This document shows, one piece after another, positions 62,058 to 64,000 of a stretch of DNA of 64,000 nt. How positions within the stretch are numbered: the first letter of the stretch is position 1; every line of letters begins with the position of its first letter. Location of the stretch: NCBI RefSeq assembly GCF_030285625.1, contig NZ_CP127294.1:8092001-8156000 (forward strand), in the 5' to 3' direction. The position numbers and the translations under genes were made by a program. The DNA comes from Amycolatopsis sp. 2-15. Its GTDB lineage: Bacteria; Actinomycetota; Actinomycetes; Mycobacteriales; Pseudonocardiaceae. A model generated the notes under the pieces. That model saw only the letters and a list, made by a program, of their open reading frames with translations, had not been told where the DNA came from and ran no database searches.

Positions 62058-64000
62058 TCAGTCCACTTCGGACTGCAACCGGGCGAACGCCGAGGTCACG
62101 GTGCCCGCCAGCCGGTCGCCTTGCGCGGCGTGGCCGGCGGGCACCGTCACGCACACGGTGAACCGGTCGGCCCAGGTCATCACGCCCACCGCCACCGGCA
62201 CGTCCGGCGCCAGCGACAGCACGGGGTACACGGTGCGCACGAGAGAACCGTTGAGCACCACCGGCGAACGCGCGCCCGGCAGCACCGAGGCGATCATGCT
62301 GAACCAGGTGCCGCGGTAGACCAGCCGGGCCACGCGCCGGTGCAGCCACGGCGGCAGGATCCCGATCACGCGCACCACGGCGTTGCCCGCCCGGGGTGCG
62401 CCGCGGGTCACCTGCTCGGCCAGCAGCTCCCGCGTCGCGCGCACGCGTTCGGCCAGCGACATCGCGCCGGTCGGCAGGTCGACGCTCGCGGCCCCCGTGT
62501 GGTTGCCCAGCTGGCGGAACGTGCCGGTGTCGCGAATGGACATCGGGATCAGCACCCGCACCCGCTCCGGCGCCGCCGCGCCCAGCTCCTGGTGCACTGC
62601 CTCCGCGACGAGCGCGAGCACGAAGTCCGTGGTCGGCACGCCGACTTTGCGAGCGGCCGCGCGCACCGCCGGGGCCGATAGATGGGCCCTCGCGTAATGC
62701 CGCCGCGGCCCCGAAATCCTGGTCTCCCACGGCACGCGCGGCGCCGCGCCCGCCCGCGCGAGCGCCCAGATGCCCCGGGCCAGCTCCTCGGCTTCCCTCC
62801 GCTTCGCGCCCTTCTTCGCACCACTCGCTGCACCACTCGGCCCACCGCTGCCCCGGACCAGCTCGCCCGCCCGGTCGGCGGCCCCCCGCAGTCCCCTCCG
62901 CCGCACCGGCGCCGGCGGCGGGTCCAGCGGCGGTTTGCCGCGGGCCTGCCCGACGAGCGCGCCGATCACCGCGATGCCGTCGCTCGCCGCGTGGTGCAGC
63001 GCGATGAGCAATGCGCCCTGCTCGCCTTCCAGACCCGTCACGAGCCGCGCGCGCACCGGGTGTTCCGAGGACACGGGCTCGGAGAAGAAATCGTCCATCT
63101 GCGCGGTGAGCGAGGATTCGAGCTCGCTGCCCGCCGGCAGCTCGACGTCGCCGAGGATGCCGTCGGCCGTGCGTGCCGGGTCCTCCTGCCACTTCGCCCG
63201 CCACAGGCCGCCGCCCGGCAGCAGCCGCGCGCGCAGGCCGGGCGTCGCCGACAGCAGGTGGACGGCGTCCGCGTGCGTGGGGCGCGAACCGTCGGCCTTC
63301 GGGTCGAGCATCAGCACCGCGCCGACTTGCTGGGGCACCTGCGGGGTCGCGACGTGGAGGAACAACGCGTCTTCGGGCCGCAGTCGCTGCGGCGCCGGGT
63401 TGAGCGGCGAGTCCACGAGCGACTCGAGCGCCGCCGTGAGCGACGTGGCCGAGTCGCAGTGCCGTGTGGCCGCCTCTTCCATCGCCTTGAGTCGTTCCGG
63501 TTCGGCGAGCAGCGTGCGGACGGAAGCGGTGAGCTCACCGTCCTGCTCGGTCACGAGCGCGAGACCGGCCTCGGCCATCAGCCGGGCGTTGGCCTTGCCG
63601 TGCGCGGCGATCGGCCGGTGCATGAGCACGGGCCGCCCGCACGCGAGGGCTTCCAGCCCGGTCGCGCCGCCGGCGTTGGTCACCACGACGTCGGAGGCGA
63701 TCGTGTAGTCGGCCATCCGGTCGGTCCAGCCGACGACACGCAGCCGCGGCTCGCCGAGCCGTTCGAGCCGGCGCTGCAGCGCCTCGTTGCGGCCGCAGAT
63801 CGCCACGGGCAAGACCTCGGGCCCTGCGGCGAGCAGCTCCCGCACCGTGCCCTCGACGTCACCGAACCCGAGCGAGCCGCACGAAACCAGCGCCACGAAC
63901 GCTTCCGGCGGCAGCCCCAGCCGCTGCCGCGCGCCCGCGCGGTCGCCGGGCCGGAACTCGGCGCGCACCGGCGGCGCCGACACCCCCACCACGGCCGACG
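62058..64000 (-). CDS. Glycosyltransferase (GT28/MGDG-synthase-like) fused to a WS/DGAT acyltransferase (5' end outside window)
   Basis: The visible part is about 645 residues. The N-terminal portion looks like the C-lobe of a GT28-type glycosyltransferase: VVTNAGGATGLEALACGRPV and LMHRPIAAHGKANARLMAEA, the nucleotide-sugar-binding region. From ALFLHVATPQVPQQVGAVLM onward it is a wax ester synthase/acyl-CoA:diacylglycerol acyltransferase, with active-site LHHAASDG (HHxxxDG) and the C-terminal domain containing GNHTGAASVDLPTG. A Gly/Ala/Lys-rich linker interrupts the acyltransferase part. The product is probably a membrane-associated lipid-modifying enzyme that glycosylates and acylates. The gene extends beyond the right edge. 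Confidence 0.82.
   Translation of the reverse strand, partial: SAVVGVSAPPVRAEFRPGDRAGARQRLGLPPEAFVALVSCGSLGFGDVEGTVRELLAAGPEVLPVAICGRNEALQRRLERLGEPRLRVVGWTDRMADYTIASDVVVTNAGGATGLEALACGRPVLMHRPIAAHGKANARLMAEAGLALVTEQDGELTASVRTLLAEPERLKAMEEAATRHCDSATSLTAALESLVDSPLNPAPQRLRPEDALFLHVATPQVPQQVGAVLMLDPKADGSRPTHADAVHLLSATPGLRARLLPGGGLWRAKWQEDPARTADGILGDVELPAGSELESSLTAQMDDFFSEPVSSEHPVRARLVTGLEGEQGALLIALHHAASDGIAVIGALVGQARGKPPLDPPPAPVRRRGLRGAADRAGELVRGSGGPSGAASGAKKGAKRREAEELARGIWALARAGAAPRVPWETRISGPRRHYARAHLSAPAVRAAARKVGVPTTDFVLALVAEAVHQELGAAAPERVRVLIPMSIRDTGTFRQLGNHTGAASVDLPTGAMSLAERVRATRELLAEQVTRGAPRAGNAVVRVIGILPPWLHRRVARLVYRGTWFSMIASVLPGARSPVVLNGSLVRTVYPVLSLAPDVPVAVGVMTWADRFTVCVTVPAGHAAQGDRLAGTVTSAFARLQSEVD

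Overview
The window is uniformly GC-rich with strong G/C third-position bias and frequent GTG starts. It carries an F420-dependent glucose-6-phosphate dehydrogenase, an AldO-type alditol oxidase, AfsR/SARP and LAL-type regulators, many FCD-type GntR regulators and tightly overlapping operons. This points to a soil actinomycete, most likely a Pseudonocardiaceae such as Amycolatopsis; the genus is inferred from gene style only. I found no rRNA, tRNA, CRISPR array, prophage or insertion sequence, and no low-GC island.

Layout. (1) 1-4640: a solute-uptake and hydrolase locus (partial polar-amino-acid ABC permease, alpha/beta hydrolase, GntR regulator, cyclase-family enzyme, SGNH hydrolase, solute-binding lipoprotein). 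It carries three copies of a TATAG-N-CTATA palindrome. (2) 4656-7012: a secreted M15-like protein and a threonine-synthase-like PLP enzyme. (3) 7094-18035: a compact operon of ten genes: oligopeptide-type ABC importer (binding protein, two permeases, two ATPases), SDR, polysaccharide deacetylase, cytoplasmic penicillin-acylase homologue, GntR regulator and acyl-CoA dehydrogenase. It reads as uptake and stepwise breakdown of an N-acylated or amide-bearing compound. (4) 18104-28000: a large secreted S53 protease with Kelch repeats, a LAL/LuxR regulator, NAD kinase and alditol oxidase. (5) 28047-29209: an MFS exporter interrupted by a frameshift. (6) 29262-38494: a minus-strand catabolic locus (class II aldolase, NitT/TauT-type ABC importer, GntR, alpha/beta hydrolase, dihydroorotase/hydantoinase-like amidohydrolase, LLM oxidoreductase, Fgd). 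TGGATCCA palindromes lie upstream of three of its genes, and a 15-bp tandem-repeat array sits in front of the permease.

(7) 38813-48759: an unusual alpha/beta hydrolase with its TetR regulator, a membrane sulfatase-family protein, a degenerate YcaO-like protein, a LuxR regulator, a SARP/NB-ARC regulator and a secreted sialidase. (8) 48837-53965: cysteine-free ribosomal protein L33, small hypotheticals, an epimerase, and two damaged genes (histidine kinase, MocR-type regulator). (9) 54276-57814: stress genes (DUF6131, CsbD) with sigma-B/F-type promoter motifs, followed by an RsbV/RsbU/RsbW-like partner-switching module. (10) 57786-64000: an MFS transporter divergent from a LysR regulator, an msrB-msrA pair, a DUF427 protein, and the 3' part of a glycosyltransferase-wax ester synthase fusion that runs off the window.

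Four genes (MFS, histidine kinase, MocR, RsbU-like phosphatase) each show at least one frame break that a single missing base would explain. This may be local gene decay or systematic indel errors in G/C runs of the assembly.
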